Below, piece by piece: positions 6,395 through 15,405 of a DNA stretch of 64,000 nt. Each line of letters begins with the position of its first letter. Position 1 is the first letter of the stretch. The translations under genes were made by a program, and so were the position numbers. This stretch comes from Polaribacter litorisediminis (GTDB taxonomy: Bacteria; Bacteroidota; Bacteroidia; Flavobacteriales; Flavobacteriaceae), in the NCBI RefSeq assembly GCF_019968605.1, contig NZ_CP082966.1, positions 3,461,501 through 3,525,500 of the forward strand. The letters are read 5' to 3'. The notes beneath the pieces were generated by a model. The model was not told where the DNA came from, made no database searches, and worked only from the letters and a program-made list of their open reading frames with translations.

Positions 6395-9300
6395 ATGACA
6401 TCAGAAAACTTTAAAAAGTGGAATCTCATTTTAGGATGGGTAACATTTGCAATAGCTTTAATTACCTACACTTTAACGTTAGAGCCAACAGTAAGCGCAT
6501 GGGATGTAGGTGAATACATAGCAACCTCTGTAAAACTAGAAGTTGGGCATCCGCCAGGAGCGCCTCTTTTTCAAATGTTGGGTGCATTTTTTGCTATGTT
6601 TACTACAGATAAAGCTGAAATTGGTAAAATGGTCAATTTTATGTCTGCTTTAGCTAGTGCATTTACCATACTTTTTATGTTTTGGACGATTACTAATTTA
6701 GCCTTAAAACTCTCTGCAAAAACAGGAAACATCTCTAAAGGAAAACGGATTGCTGTTTTAGGCAGTAGCTTAGTAGGTGCTTTAACATATACTTTTTCTG
6801 ATAGTTTTTGGTTTAGTGCTGTAGAAGGCGAAGTATATGCAATGTCTTCTTTTTTAATGGCATTATTATTTTGGTTAGGTCTAAAGTGGGAAAGTGAAAT
6901 GCATATGGCCAGAGGTCACAAATGGCTAGTTCTTATAAGTTTTGTGGTCGGTTTATCTTTCGGCGTTCACATTCTTTCTCTATTGGTAATTCCTGCCATT
7001 GTAATGTTATATTTCTTTAAAACATACAAAAATATCAACCTAAAAACAACTGCTATCGCTACAGTTATTTCTGTGTTTGTTTTATTATTAGTATTTAAAT
7101 TCATCTTCCCTTTTACGCTAAAATTCTTTAGTGCGTCAGAATTGTTTTTTATCAATACTATTGGATTGCCTTATAATTCAGGAAGCATCATTGCCGCTAT
7201 TATTTTAATTGCTTTATTTTATTTTGGATTAAACTACACCAGAAAAAAGAAAAAATTAACGGCAAACACGTTAATCCTTTCCTTATTATTTATCATGATT
7301 GGTTTTTCATCATGGTTAATGTTGCCGATTAGAGCCAATGCAAATACTACGATTAATGAAAACAATCCGTCAAGTGCACGTGAATTATTAGCCTATTATG
7401 AACGTGAACAGTATGGTGATGCCAATGTTTTTTATGATACCTATTATTCAAATACGTATAATAGAGAGCAAGATGCTAATAATCCCACCAGAGACGACAA
7501 ACCAAAATACGAGCAAATAGACGGTAAATATGTAATTGTAAACAATTATAAAGATGTTTTACCAAATTGGTCGGACAAACACAAAGGGTTTATCCCAAGA
7601 ATGGTGAATCCTGCTTCAGAAAAGATGTATAAGACTATTGCAGGAATCCCTGCCAATAGCAAGCGTAGACCCACTTTTGCTGAGAACATTAAGTTTATGA
7701 TTAGCTATCAATTTGGGTATATGTATGGCCGTTATTTTATGTGGAATTTTGTTGGGCGCCAAAATGATATTCAAGGAAATTTAGATATTTTTAACGGGAA
7801 CTGGCTAAGTGGAATTGATGTAGTTGATGAAGCAAGATTAGGCTCTCAAGACAAGCTTCCTTGGCAAGTTTTACTCAACAAAGGACGAAATACGTATTAT
7901 TTTCTACCACTTTTATTGGGTCTTATTGGGTTGTTCTTTCAAATAAAATGGGATAAGCAAAACTTTTTTACGCTATTTCTCTTTTTTGCTTTTACAGGCT
8001 TTGCCATTATTTTCTATACAAACCCAAAACCTTTTGAACCAAGAGAACGTGACTATGCCGTTGTTGGGAGTTTCTACATTTTTGCCATTTGGGTAGGTTT
8101 CGGCGTACTTGCCTTATATGAATATTTAAAATACTTAGGATCAAGAAGAAAAATAGCACTCGGCATTACGTTAACGTGTTTACTAGCAGTACCTTCTTTA
8201 ATGGCCTTTGAAAACTGGGACGACCATGATAGGTCTAACAGATACACAACACGATTAAATGCACAGGCATATTTAGAAAGTTGCGATCCCAACGCCATTA
8301 TGTTTACCATTGGTGACAATGATACCTTCCCACTTTGGTATATGCAAGAGGTAGAAGGCATTAGAACCGATATAAAATTGGTAAATACGAGCCTCTTTCA
8401 AACAGATTGGTATATAGACCAAATGAAAAGAGCTAGTTACAAAGCGGCTCCTATTCCATCGCAATTAACGCATGATGAATACAAATACGGCACCTTAGAT
8501 GTTGCTTATTATTTCGCTGAATTATTTCCTCAATTAAAAGATTCTGTACTTGAGTTAGATGATTATATGAAATGGATCCGTAGCGATAGTAAAAGAACTT
8601 TCTATGATTTAGATGATGATGGGAATCCGGAAAAAATATTACCAACAAATAAAATTAGAATTCCTGTTAACAAAGAAAATGTTCTAAAATATGGAATTGT
8701 AGCACAAAAAGATGCCGATAAAATTGTGCCTTATATTGATATTACTATTGATAGAGCGCTCGGAAAAAACACTATTTTAATGTTAGATATCTTAAATAAT
8801 TTTAATTGGGAACGCCCTATATATTTTACAGGGGGCTCTAATGCCGATAGCGAATATATTTGGCTTAAAGATTATTTACAATTAGATGGTGTTGCGTTTA
8901 AATTGGTGCCGATTAGAACTCCTACTAAAATATACAACAAAAACGGACAGTTAGAAAGAGAGCTAACTTTGTTTGATATTGGTAGAATTGATCCAGAAAA
9001 AATGTATAAAAACATACAAAAATGGGACTGGAGGAATATTAACGACGGTAAAATTTATTTAGATGAACAAACCAAACGAAATGCAATTTCTTTACGAAAT
9101 AGTTTGATGCGCTTATCTAAGGCTTTCGCCATAGAAGGAGACACCTTAAAAGCGATTGAAGTTTTAGATTTTTCTCTAGACAAGTTAGCCATCGAAGATT
9201 TTGATCACTACAGCCTATCCATGGATTACCCAGAAATGTATTACAAACTTGGGGAACAGGAAAAAGCAAGAGAAACTGCTGAAAACTTAATTCGTTTATT

Positions 9301-9511
9301 TAAGGAAAAGTTAGTATGGTTCAGTACTTTTTCTGTAACAGATTTCGATATGATTTTTGAGGAATTCGACATGACTTTTAGATACTTATACAAAGGTATT
9401 GTAGACCAAGTAAGGCAATATGATACAGATGAAAATTTTGTAAGAGAACTAGAAAATGAGTTTAATGATACCTTAACTTTATTTGAGCATATTATGCCTC
9501 AAGAAGAATAA
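6395..9511 (+). CDS. DUF2723 family membrane protein (TMEM260-like, predicted O-mannosyltransferase fold)
   Basis: A 1038-residue protein. The N-terminal ~300 residues and residues ~500-600 hold many membrane helices. The family-typical EPTVSAWDVGEYIATSVKLEVGHPPGAPLFQ near residues 29-60 contains an acidic residue and a GHPPGAP loop as in GT-C glycosyltransferases. The segment KPFEPRERDYAVVGSFYIFAIW and the C-terminal soluble part (TIGDNDTFPLWYMQEVEGIR, TNKIRIPV) are also standard for DUF2723. Eukaryotic TMEM260 is an O-mannosyltransferase, and a role in protein glycosylation is plausible but unproven in bacteria. It is monocistronic, upstream of a MITE-like repeat. Confidence 0.9.
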   Translation: MTSENFKKWNLILGWVTFAIALITYTLTLEPTVSAWDVGEYIATSVKLEVGHPPGAPLFQMLGAFFAMFTTDKAEIGKMVNFMSALASAFTILFMFWTITNLALKLSAKTGNISKGKRIAVLGSSLVGALTYTFSDSFWFSAVEGEVYAMSSFLMALLFWLGLKWESEMHMARGHKWLVLISFVVGLSFGVHILSLLVIPAIVMLYFFKTYKNINLKTTAIATVISVFVLLLVFKFIFPFTLKFFSASELFFINTIGLPYNSGSIIAAIILIALFYFGLNYTRKKKKLTANTLILSLLFIMIGFSSWLMLPIRANANTTINENNPSSARELLAYYEREQYGDANVFYDTYYSNTYNREQDANNPTRDDKPKYEQIDGKYVIVNNYKDVLPNWSDKHKGFIPRMVNPASEKMYKTIAGIPANSKRRPTFAENIKFMISYQFGYMYGRYFMWNFVGRQNDIQGNLDIFNGNWLSGIDVVDEARLGSQDKLPWQVLLNKGRNTYYFLPLLLGLIGLFFQIKWDKQNFFTLFLFFAFTGFAIIFYTNPKPFEPRERDYAVVGSFYIFAIWVGFGVLALYEYLKYLGSRRKIALGITLTCLLAVPSLMAFENWDDHDRSNRYTTRLNAQAYLESCDPNAIMFTIGDNDTFPLWYMQEVEGIRTDIKLVNTSLFQTDWYIDQMKRASYKAAPIPSQLTHDEYKYGTLDVAYYFAELFPQLKDSVLELDDYMKWIRSDSKRTFYDLDDDGNPEKILPTNKIRIPVNKENVLKYGIVAQKDADKIVPYIDITIDRALGKNTILMLDILNNFNWERPIYFTGGSNADSEYIWLKDYLQLDGVAFKLVPIRTPTKIYNKNGQLERELTLFDIGRIDPEKMYKNIQKWDWRNINDGKIYLDEQTKRNAISLRNSLMRLSKAFAIEGDTLKAIEVLDFSLDKLAIEDFDHYSLSMDYPEMYYKLGEQEKARETAENLIRLFKEKLVWFSTFSVTDFDMIFEEFDMTFRYLYKGIVDQVRQYDTDENFVRELENEFNDTLTLFEHIMPQEE

Positions 9512-9689
9512 TAATACCCGTTATTGTTTGAAATTACTGAAAAAGAAAATGATTCTTTTTTCTTATAATACTAAAAAATAGCCTTAGTAATGGTTTCTTT
9601 TTTAGTTGAAATAGAAAAGAAAAGGCGCATTTCATAACGGTAATTTCGAGCAATAAATGGTCTAAGAATACGAATTTGGGTGTATTATT
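9510..9689. mobile_element. MITE-like inverted-repeat element
   Basis: AATAATACCC at 9510-9519 faces GGGTGTATTATT at 9678-9689. Inside these, TTATTGTTTGAAATTACTG (9521-9539) pairs with CGGTAATTTCGAGCAATAA (9638-9656), and A/T-rich arms continue the imperfect hairpin. The left arm recurs almost exactly at 31762-31787. No coding capacity is present. The element abuts the stop codon of the DUF2723 gene. Confidence 0.5.
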
Positions 9690-9760
9690 TGGATACAAAA
9701 AATTGAATTATTTTTTGATGAATTGAAGTTAAAAACAATTAAACAAATTTCTTTTCGGTA

Positions 9761-9801
9761 CTTTTTTGATAAAAAGTAAAATCAAAAAGAAACGATTCAT
9801 A
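9761..9801 (+). repeat. Dispersed intergenic motif, copy 1
   Basis: TTTTTTGATAAAAAGTAAAA and the following TCAAAAAGAAACGATTCATA match three other gene-free sites in the window (18280-18310 reversed, 30055-30094, 30725-30765). It has no visible hairpin. Nothing else is seen between the MITE-like element and the thioredoxin-like gene. Confidence 0.5.
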
Positions 9802-9825
9802 GTAAGAAATAGAATAAAGTTGCTG

Positions 9826-10119
9826 TTAAGCGTATTGGTGTACGAGACCAATTAAAGTCTCCGCATCTTGAATACCTGTTTGGCGCCATTTCATTTCGCC
9901 ATTTTTATAAATCATAAAAGTAGGATTTCCTTTTACACGCAAAGCATCTGCCAAAGTTTCATTTTTCTTAATATCTATTTTAATTACTTTAGCAGTATCC
10001 CCTAAAGCAGCAGCAACTTCTCTTAAAATAGCAAGACTATTTTCATCCTCATCCCAATCTGAATAAAAGTCAATTAAAACAAGGGTATCTGCACCAATCA
10101 ATTCTCCAAATTTTTTCAT
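9826..10119 (-). CDS. Thioredoxin-like protein lacking the CXXC active site
   Basis: A 97-residue thioredoxin fold: LVLIDFYSDWDEDE (beta strand then active-site helix), DTAKVIKIDIKKNETLADALRVKGNPTFMIYKNGE with the conserved cis-proline (GNPTF), and a C-terminal helix. Where thioredoxins have WCGPC, this one has SDWDEDENS, and the protein contains no cysteine. It cannot do dithiol exchange by itself, so a chaperone, scaffold or regulatory role is more likely. Cysteine-less members of this family do occur. It is a lone gene with no signal peptide, hence cytoplasmic. Confidence 0.85.
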   Translation of the reverse strand: MKKFGELIGADTLVLIDFYSDWDEDENSLAILREVAAALGDTAKVIKIDIKKNETLADALRVKGNPTFMIYKNGEMKWRQTGIQDAETLIGLVHQYA

Positions 10120-10203
10120 AATACAATGTTTTTAAAAGGAAAAAATAAATTCTATATATTTCTTTAAAACAAATATAAGAAATCTTATTAAATAAGCTGA
10201 GGA

Positions 10204-11427
10204 TCAGGACTTCTTCAATTCTATGACCGTAATTTCTGGCCAAATACCAACGCGTCCAGGAAAAGCATGATACCCAAAACCTCTGTTTACATTCACATAT
10301 CTGCCATACTCCTCATACAATCCTGCCCATTGTTTATAAACAAATTGTGATGGACTAAATTTTAACCAACCCGGAATTTCAATGCCCATTTGCAAACCAT
10401 GCGTATGTCCACTTAACGTAAGGTGATAATTAAAATCGTCATTTTTTACTTTTTCTTCCCAGTGACTAGGATCGTGAGACATTAATATTTTAAAATCCTC
10501 TTTTTTTATTTTTGCTGATGCCCGCTGTAAATCTCCAGCTTGATTGAAGCCTCTTCCCCAATTTTCAACACCAATCAATGCAATTTTTTGCCCTCCTTTT
10601 TCTAAATATCGATGCTCATCCAACAATAAATCAAAACCAATTTTTTGATGAATATCTTTTACTTTCTGGAAATTGTCTATTTTGTCTTGCGGATTTTTCC
10701 AATCCATATAATCTCCATAATCATGATTTCCTAGAATGGCATATTTTCCTTCTTTGGCTTCTAATTTATCAAAGACATCCAACCAATTATCCATTTCATC
10801 TGCTTTATTATTTACAATATCACCCGTAAATAGCATTAAATCAGATTTTTGCTCATTGATTAAATCAACCCCGTATTGTATTTTTTTCTTATTCGTAAAG
10901 CTTCCAGAATGAATATCTGAAATTTGCGTAATCGTGTACCCATCAAACGCCTCTGGCAAATCATCAAAAGTTAATTGATACTTTATGACTTTATAATTGT
11001 ATTTTCCTTGTACAATTCCGTAAATAAAAGACGCAAAAGGAATCGCGGCTAAGCCCAATGCTACTTGAGAAATAAACTTTCTTCTACCCACCAAAGATTG
11101 TGTTTCTTCACTAGAAATTGCAGACATTAATTTTAATCCGCCTCGATAGGCATCCTCGCCAAACAGCACCAAAATAATGACTAATTTTGGGATAGAAAAA
11201 GTTAACAAAATTCCCATTGCCAGCTGAAATTGCGGGGTTTGACCTTGACTTCTATCATACGTTAAAATGGTAAGCAAAAAATAGAGATACACACCAACAC
11301 TTATGGCTAAAAAAGAAAACCTTATCAGCGCACTTTTAGAAATTGTTTTAAACACTTGAAACGTATAAATTTCTATAGCAATGATTAAGGTAACTAAAAT
11401 AAGAAGTGGAATTAACCAACGGGGCAT
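10204..11427 (-). CDS. Membrane-anchored metallophosphoesterase (YkuE-type)
   Basis: A 407-residue protein. Three or four N-terminal membrane helices (residues ~1-150; first one WLIPLLILVTLIIAIEIYTF) precede a calcineurin-like phosphoesterase domain with the ordered metal motifs TQISDIHSG (Dx H), FTGDIVNN (GD), LGNHDYG (GNHD), MSHDPSHW (H) and LSGHTHGLQ (GHxH). All metal ligands are present. Relatives include YkuE, which acts on UDP-linked lipids; the substrate here is unknown. The gene is divergent from the desaturase-family gene at 11533 across ~105 bp. Confidence 0.9.
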   Translation of the reverse strand: MPRWLIPLLILVTLIIAIEIYTFQVFKTISKSALIRFSFLAISVGVYLYFLLTILTYDRSQGQTPQFQLAMGILLTFSIPKLVIILVLFGEDAYRGGLKLMSAISSEETQSLVGRRKFISQVALGLAAIPFASFIYGIVQGKYNYKVIKYQLTFDDLPEAFDGYTITQISDIHSGSFTNKKKIQYGVDLINEQKSDLMLFTGDIVNNKADEMDNWLDVFDKLEAKEGKYAILGNHDYGDYMDWKNPQDKIDNFQKVKDIHQKIGFDLLLDEHRYLEKGGQKIALIGVENWGRGFNQAGDLQRASAKIKKEDFKILMSHDPSHWEEKVKNDDFNYHLTLSGHTHGLQMGIEIPGWLKFSPSQFVYKQWAGLYEEYGRYVNVNRGFGYHAFPGRVGIWPEITVIELKKS

Positions 11428-11532
11428 ACAATATATTTTTTAAATCTATCAAAGGTAACTTTTAAAAAATGAATGATTTTTAAGATCTTGTTAAAGTTTT
11501 TTTAGTAATTTTAGAGACTAATTTTAACTCAA

Positions 11533-12363
11533 ATGATTGATTCAATAGTCACTTTTTTTGAAAATTTAACAAGCCTACAGAAATTTCTTTGGGTGGTTGC
11601 TTGCCTTTGTTTATTCTGGATGCTAGAAGGCATTTATCCTCTAAAAAAACATCCATATAACAAATTGAAACATGCTAAAACAAACCTGATTCTACTAATC
11701 TCTACCCTACTTATTAATGTACTATTTGGGATTATAACTGTAGGTGTTTTCTTATGGATAGAAACCACCAATTTTGGGTTGCTAAATTGGGTAGATTGGC
11801 CCGTTTGGGTAGAAATTATTTTAGCAATTATGATTTTAGATTTCACATCGCAATATCTTGTGCATTTTTTACTACATAAAGTGCCGTTTATGTGGCGATT
11901 TCATGCGGTACATCATAGCGACACCCATGTAGATGTAACGTCAGGAACCAGACATCATCCTATCGATTTTATTTTTAGAGAAACCTTTGCCCTCATTGGT
12001 GTATTCATTGCAGGTTTGCCCGTTTCTTATTATTTAATGTATCGTATTTTAACGGTACTATTTACTTATTTTTCGCATGCAGATATTCAATTACCACTTT
12101 GGCTAGACAAAACCATTAGTTATGTTTTTATTTCGCCAAATACCCATAAATTTCATCATCATCATGTAATGCCTTGGACCGATACCAACTTCGGGAATAT
12201 CTTTTCTTTTTGGGATCGCATTTTTGGAACCTTTATATATAAAGACACTAAAGATATTATTTATGGTGTTGATATTTTAGACGCAGAAAAATCTGAAGAT
12301 ATTCTATATCAATTAAAAGCTCCTTTTAAAAAGGATTTAAAATCGGCTTCATATAAAGCCTAA
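11533..12363 (+). CDS. Sterol desaturase / fatty acid hydroxylase family protein
   Basis: A 276-residue integral membrane di-iron enzyme. Four hydrophobic segments carry the histidine clusters of the FA_hydroxylase family: HFLLHKVPFMWRFHAVHHSDTHVD, RHHPIDF, and NTHKFHHHHVMPWTDTNFGN. The last cluster with WDRIFGTF is characteristic. Family members hydroxylate or desaturate lipids such as carotenoids, sterols and ether lipids, and the substrate cannot be read from sequence. It is followed by polA 43 bp downstream on the same strand, which may be accidental. Confidence 0.9.
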   Translation: MIDSIVTFFENLTSLQKFLWVVACLCLFWMLEGIYPLKKHPYNKLKHAKTNLILLISTLLINVLFGIITVGVFLWIETTNFGLLNWVDWPVWVEIILAIMILDFTSQYLVHFLLHKVPFMWRFHAVHHSDTHVDVTSGTRHHPIDFIFRETFALIGVFIAGLPVSYYLMYRILTVLFTYFSHADIQLPLWLDKTISYVFISPNTHKFHHHHVMPWTDTNFGNIFSFWDRIFGTFIYKDTKDIIYGVDILDAEKSEDILYQLKAPFKKDLKSASYKA

Positions 12364-12406
12364 TTTATTTTAGATTTTTGTAATTTTATCTTTTCAAAAA
12401 GATACA

Positions 12407-15262
12407 ATGGCAGATCAAAAAAGAGTTTTTTTAGTAGATGCATATGCATTAATTTTTCGCGGATATTACGCTTTTATTAAAAACCCCAGAATCAATTCGA
12501 AAGGATTAGATACCTCCGCCATCATGGGTTTTATGAACTCTCTTTTAGATGTTATTAAACGAGAAAGACCCGATCATTTAGCCGTTTGTTTTGATCAAGG
12601 AGGAAGTGCTGACAGGGTAGAGATGTTTGAAGCCTATAAAGCCAACAGAGATGCAACTCCAGAAGCTATAAAATTAGCCATACCTTATATTAAAGAGATT
12701 TTAAAAGCCATGCACATCCCCATCATGGTAAAAGAAGGTTTTGAAGCAGATGATGTTATTGGTACACTATCTAAACAAGCAGAAAAAGAAGGCTACCAAA
12801 CTTTTATGGTAACACCAGATAAGGATTTTGCACAATTGGTTTCTGAAAATATTTTTATGTATAAACCCCGTTTTGGTGGTGGTTATGATATTTGGGGCGT
12901 TCCTGAAGTGTTAGCAAAATTCGGAATAACAGATCCTTTACAAGTCATTGATTATTTAGGAATGATCGGAGACGCTTCAGACAATATTCCTGGGTTACCT
13001 GGGGTTGGCGAAAAAACAGCCAAAAAATTTTTAGCTGCCTATGGTACTGTAGAAAATTTGTTAGCAAATACCCATGAGCTAAAAGGAAAAATGAAAGAGA
13101 AAGTAGAAGGCGCCAAAGAATTAGGCTTACTTTCTAAGAAATTGGCAACCATTATGCTAGATGTTCCTGTATCTTTTCATGCCAAAGATTTTGAATTAAA
13201 CCAACCAAATCTTGAGAAAGTTACTGAGATTTTTAACGAACTAGAATTCAGGAATCTACTAACCAATTTCTTAAAAACATTTGACACCGAAACAATTAAA
13301 AACACCCCAAAAACGGCTAAAAATAGTACTTCTGCTGCATTAGAAAAATCAAAATATAACAAAGCAGCTTCAGTAGTAGCAGGTCAATTTGATTTATTTG
13401 CAGCTCCAGGCGCAGGAAATATGACCAAAGCAGAAACTGCATCAGGGTTTAAATCTATTGAAAATACCAATCATTTTTATCAACATATAAATACTGCCTT
13501 CGCAAGAAAATTATTATTGCAAAAATTAATGCAACAAACTTCTGTCTGTTTTGACACAGAAACGACGGGTTTAAAAGCCTTGGAAGTTGAGTTAATCGGA
13601 ATTGCGTTTTCTTTTGAAGCTGGCAAAGGATATTATGTTTCTTTTCCAGAAAATCAAGACGAAACAAAAACTATTTTAGAAGAATTTAGACCGTTCTTTG
13701 AATCCGATGAAATCGAAAAAATTGGTCATAACCTAAAATATGATATCAAAGTATTATCCAATTATGCGATGCCTGTAAAAGGCAAATTATTTGATACGAT
13801 GATTGCGCATTACCTCATCAATCCAGATATGCGCCATAATATGGATATTTTAGCAGAAACCTATTTAAATTATCAACCTGTTTCTATCTCAGAATTGATT
13901 GGTAAAAAAGGTAAGAATCAACTTTCTATGCGTGTGGTTCCAATTGCAGATCAAACCGAATATGCCGTTGAAGATGCCGATATTACCTACCAACTAAAAG
14001 AACATTTTACAAAAGAATTAGAGAATGGAAATGTAATTAAATTATTTGAAGAAGTCGAATTGCCGCTTGTTTCTGTTTTAACGTCCATGGAAATCGAAGG
14101 AATTAACATCAACACAGAATTTCTGAACGAATTATCTGTTGCTTTAACCGATGACATTAACCGTTTGGAAAAAAATATTTTCGAAATGGCAGGAGAAGAA
14201 TTCAATATTGCTTCGCCAAAACAATTAGGGATTGTTTTATTCGAAAATATGAAATTGGTTGATAAGCCTAAAAAGACCAAAACAGGTCAATATAAAACAG
14301 GCGAAGATATCTTATCTTATTTGGCAAAAGACCATAAAATTATTAGAGATATTCAAGAATATCGTCAATATAAAAAATTACAAAGTACCTATGTAGATGC
14401 ATTACCCATTGAAATCAACCCAAAAACAGGGAGAATTCATACGCAATATATGCAAGCAGTTGCGGCAACAGGAAGGTTAAGTTCTAACAATCCTAATTTA
14501 CAAAACATACCGATTAGAACAGAACGCGGTCGTGAAGTTCGTAAAGCATTTATTCCAAGAAATGAAAATTATATTTTATTAGCGGCGGATTATAGCCAGA
14601 TTGAGTTGCGAATTATTGCAGCTTTAAGTGAAGAGGAAACAATGATACGTGCTTTTAAAAATGGCGAGGATATTCACGCATCTACCGCTGCAAAAGTTTT
14701 TAACGTTCCGTTAGATGAAGTTACACGCGAACAAAGAAGCAATGCTAAAACAGTAAATTTTGGTATTGTTTACGGAGTTTCTGCTTTTGGGTTGAGCAAT
14801 CAAACGGATTTAAGTAGAAGTGAAGCCAAAGAATTAATTGACACCTATTATGAAACCTATCCAAAGTTAAAAGCTTACATGTCTGCACAAGTAGATTTTG
14901 CGCGCGAGCACGGTTATGTAGAAACTGTTTTAAATAGACGGCGCTATTTAAAAGATATCAATTCTAGAAACGCTGTGGTGAGAGGTGCTGCGGAAAGAAA
15001 TGCGGTAAATGCTCCTATTCAAGGTTCGGCTGCTGACATTATAAAAATAGCGATGATTAACATTCACAATCGTTTTGAGGAAGAAAATTTTAAATCTAAA
15101 ATGCTATTACAAGTGCATGATGAACTAGTTTTTGATGTTTATAAAGAAGAATTAGAAACCATTAAACCCATTATTAAATTCGAAATGGAAAATGCTTTTA
15201 AGATGAATATACCTTTGGATGTAGAAATTGGGACAGGATCTAATTGGTTAGAAGCTCACTAG
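12407..15262 (+). CDS. polA: DNA polymerase I
   Basis: A 951-residue full-length Pol I for repair and Okazaki-fragment processing. Residues 1-~300 form the 5'-3' flap nuclease (VDAYALIFRGYYAF, KEGFEADDVIGTL, VTPDKDFAQLV, LPGVGEKTA). Residues ~370-540 form the proofreading exonuclease with D383 and E385 (FDTETTG), HNLKYDIK and Y519xxxD523 (YAVED) intact, so it is probably active, unlike in Taq-type enzymes. Residues ~560-951 are the polymerase with D728 (DYSQIELR), the O helix (QRSNAKTVNFGIVYG) and D905 (QVHDELVF). It is a stand-alone gene 43 bp after the hydroxylase. Confidence 0.97.
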   Translation: MADQKRVFLVDAYALIFRGYYAFIKNPRINSKGLDTSAIMGFMNSLLDVIKRERPDHLAVCFDQGGSADRVEMFEAYKANRDATPEAIKLAIPYIKEILKAMHIPIMVKEGFEADDVIGTLSKQAEKEGYQTFMVTPDKDFAQLVSENIFMYKPRFGGGYDIWGVPEVLAKFGITDPLQVIDYLGMIGDASDNIPGLPGVGEKTAKKFLAAYGTVENLLANTHELKGKMKEKVEGAKELGLLSKKLATIMLDVPVSFHAKDFELNQPNLEKVTEIFNELEFRNLLTNFLKTFDTETIKNTPKTAKNSTSAALEKSKYNKAASVVAGQFDLFAAPGAGNMTKAETASGFKSIENTNHFYQHINTAFARKLLLQKLMQQTSVCFDTETTGLKALEVELIGIAFSFEAGKGYYVSFPENQDETKTILEEFRPFFESDEIEKIGHNLKYDIKVLSNYAMPVKGKLFDTMIAHYLINPDMRHNMDILAETYLNYQPVSISELIGKKGKNQLSMRVVPIADQTEYAVEDADITYQLKEHFTKELENGNVIKLFEEVELPLVSVLTSMEIEGININTEFLNELSVALTDDINRLEKNIFEMAGEEFNIASPKQLGIVLFENMKLVDKPKKTKTGQYKTGEDILSYLAKDHKIIRDIQEYRQYKKLQSTYVDALPIEINPKTGRIHTQYMQAVAATGRLSSNNPNLQNIPIRTERGREVRKAFIPRNENYILLAADYSQIELRIIAALSEEETMIRAFKNGEDIHASTAAKVFNVPLDEVTREQRSNAKTVNFGIVYGVSAFGLSNQTDLSRSEAKELIDTYYETYPKLKAYMSAQVDFAREHGYVETVLNRRRYLKDINSRNAVVRGAAERNAVNAPIQGSAADIIKIAMINIHNRFEEENFKSKMLLQVHDELVFDVYKEELETIKPIIKFEMENAFKMNIPLDVEIGTGSNWLEAH

Positions 15263-15341
15263 ATTAAAAGGCTCTTTTTTTTTCGAATTCCCAGCGCACG
15301 ATTTTTTTAAAAAATTATTTTCAATTAAATTAGCATTCAAA

Positions 15342-15386
15342 TATGATTTTAATCATAAAAGAGAACTTTTTGATTCTCTAATTTTG
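15342..15386 (+). promoter_or_regulatory. FNR-like operator and -7 element for PEP carboxylase
   Basis: TATGATTTTAATCATA (15342-15357), centre 15349.5, is followed by a consensus -7 element TAATTTTG at 15379-15386. The centre lies 36.5 bp from the last base of the -7 element, the same as at the usp, WG-repeat and mla promoters. No -33 element is apparent, as expected for an activator-dependent promoter. The predicted transcription start is near 15392. Confidence 0.65.
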
Positions 15387-15405
15387 CTCAACATAATAAA
15401 AACGA

